From Verrucomicrobiota bacterium (GTDB lineage Bacteria > Verrucomicrobiota > Verrucomicrobiia > Chthoniobacterales > UBA6821): DNA of 12,524 nt. The stretch is from positions 1-12,524 of the forward strand of contig VHCR01000021.1 of assembly GCA_016871655.1 (NCBI GenBank), given 5' to 3'. Each line of letters opens with the position of its first letter. The first letter of the stretch is position 1. The position numbers were made by a program, and so were the translations under genes. Of this stretch, positions 12,291 to 12,524 are shown one piece after another. The notes beneath the pieces were generated by a model. It saw nothing but the letters and a program-made list of their open reading frames with translations, did not search any database and was not told the DNA's origin.

Positions 12291-12398
12291 AGTTTGAGTT
12301 TGAGTATTGTAGTTTGAGTTAGTCAGGCTTCGCAAAAAAGCATTTTTATCTTTCTGAAGGCCTTGATAACTCAAACTCAAACTCAAACTTAAACTACT
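12291..12398. repeat. word-repeat element F between ubiE and the MFS gene
   Basis: The left array AGTTTGAGTTTGAGT (12291-12305), with another AGTTTGAGTT at 12311-12320, faces a right array of hexamers AACTCA three times, AACTTA, AACTAC (12368-12397). ACTCAAACTCAAACT at 12375-12389 is the exact reverse complement of 12291-12305. Both inner edges carry the core motif: AGTCAGGCTTCGC then an A-run at 12320-12338, and, on the other strand, ATCAAGGCCTTCAGAAAG reading inward from the right array. CAAGGCCTTCAG is shared exactly with element E. The right array abuts the ubiE stop codon. Confidence 0.8.
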
Positions 12399-12524
12399 GC
12401 AACGCGGTTGCAGTATAAAGTGTCACGACACCAAACGTCATCGGCGTAAACGTCACCTGCTCAAAACCGCACTGTTCGAGGAGTGTTCCCATTTTTTTTC
12501 CAGAGGGAAATTGTTCAATCGAAT
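12394..12524 (-). CDS. ubiE: UbiE/MenG quinone methyltransferase, C-terminal end (partial)
   Basis: The last 42 codons of a gene that continues beyond the right edge of the window. SIEQFPSGKKMGTLLEQCG at the start and FEQVTFTPMTFGVVTLYTA at the end match the C-terminal block of UbiE/MenG (demethylmenaquinone or 2-methoxy-6-polyprenyl-benzoquinol methyltransferase), whose usual form is S-x-x-x-FP...AGF...L-T-x-G-x-V-x-L. The product methylates the quinone ring with S-adenosylmethionine, the step that makes menaquinone or ubiquinone for the respiratory chain. With a HemQ-type heme pathway, menaquinone is more likely, but the window does not prove it. The catalytic SAM domain is outside the window. 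The stop TAG (12394-12396) sits at the edge of word array F. Confidence 0.8.
   Translation of the reverse strand, partial: SIEQFPSGKKMGTLLEQCGFEQVTFTPMTFGVVTLYTATALQ
12396..12414 (-). terminator. strong hairpin at the end of ubiE, possible terminator
   Basis: ACTGCAAC (12396-12403) and GTTGCAGT (12407-12414) form a perfect eight-base stem with a three-base loop, overlapping the last codons and the first base of the stop of ubiE. On the - strand it is followed by AGTTTAAGTTTGAG, which is only moderately T-rich, so termination would be inefficient. It may work together with the larger palindrome F just downstream. Confidence 0.4.

Noticed and set aside
12291..12398. Integron attC site
   Set aside because: Palindromic, but no core sites of the attC type, no integrase and no gene cassette structure; the flanking genes are household genes.

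Overview
The window looks like a chromosomal piece of a bacterium of the PVC group, most likely Verrucomicrobiota. This is an inference from gene content: a Minf_1886-family protein (a family named after Methylacidiphilum infernorum), a DUF1844 protein, an FmdB-type zinc ribbon with a Lys/Ala-rich tail, a respiratory complex I (nuoB, nuoC), a coproheme decarboxylase of the HemQ/ChdC type and a UbiE/MenG quinone methyltransferase. Base composition is moderate. Most genes lack a Shine-Dalgarno sequence and instead have a short pyrimidine-rich stretch right before the start codon. No tRNA, rRNA, CRISPR array, prophage or complete insertion sequence is visible.

Layout, left to right: an uncertain 3' gene end (about 58-171); chdC/hemQ (+), tail to tail with ispE (-); a 495-base divergent gap with a word-repeat palindrome; fmdB-like (+); then a tight cluster of an Rpn-type PD-(D/E)XK nuclease, a small membrane protein and a Minf_1886 protein, joined by stop/start contact and an ATGA overlap; a 165-base inverted-repeat element; a secreted double-domain M16 peptidase; a DUF1844 protein and an unrecognised 205-residue protein; nuoB, nuoC and RNase D (rnd); convergent to these, an EntS-like MFS exporter (-); and the 3' end of ubiE/menG (-) at the right edge.

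The recognisable genes are mostly household functions of an aerobic or respiring cell: heme (chdC), isoprenoid precursor (ispE) and quinone methylation (ubiE) feed the respiratory chain to which NuoB and NuoC belong. nuoB and nuoC stand alone here, without nuoA before or nuoD after them.

The most unusual part is a set of repeats that ordinary annotation does not explain. At six places (1314-1348, 2168-2232, 3759-3840, 7246-7376, 10935-11083, 12291-12398) there are short tandem arrays of a 6- to 8-base word, usually with a second array in opposite orientation a few tens of bases away. The word differs from site to site (GGCTGTA, CAACCTG, AACTACG, CCTACAA, AACTCA, CTTCAACG), yet the layout is the same. 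At four sites (five arrays) the inner edge of an array is followed by a similar core, roughly GG(n)CTTCG/A then A-rich. The arrays touch coding sequence: they add residues inside IspE, make up about half of the small membrane protein, and hold or abut the stop codons of the M16, MFS and UbiE genes. This looks like a mobile or self-renewing repeat family whose word is homogenised locally. I do not know a name for it.
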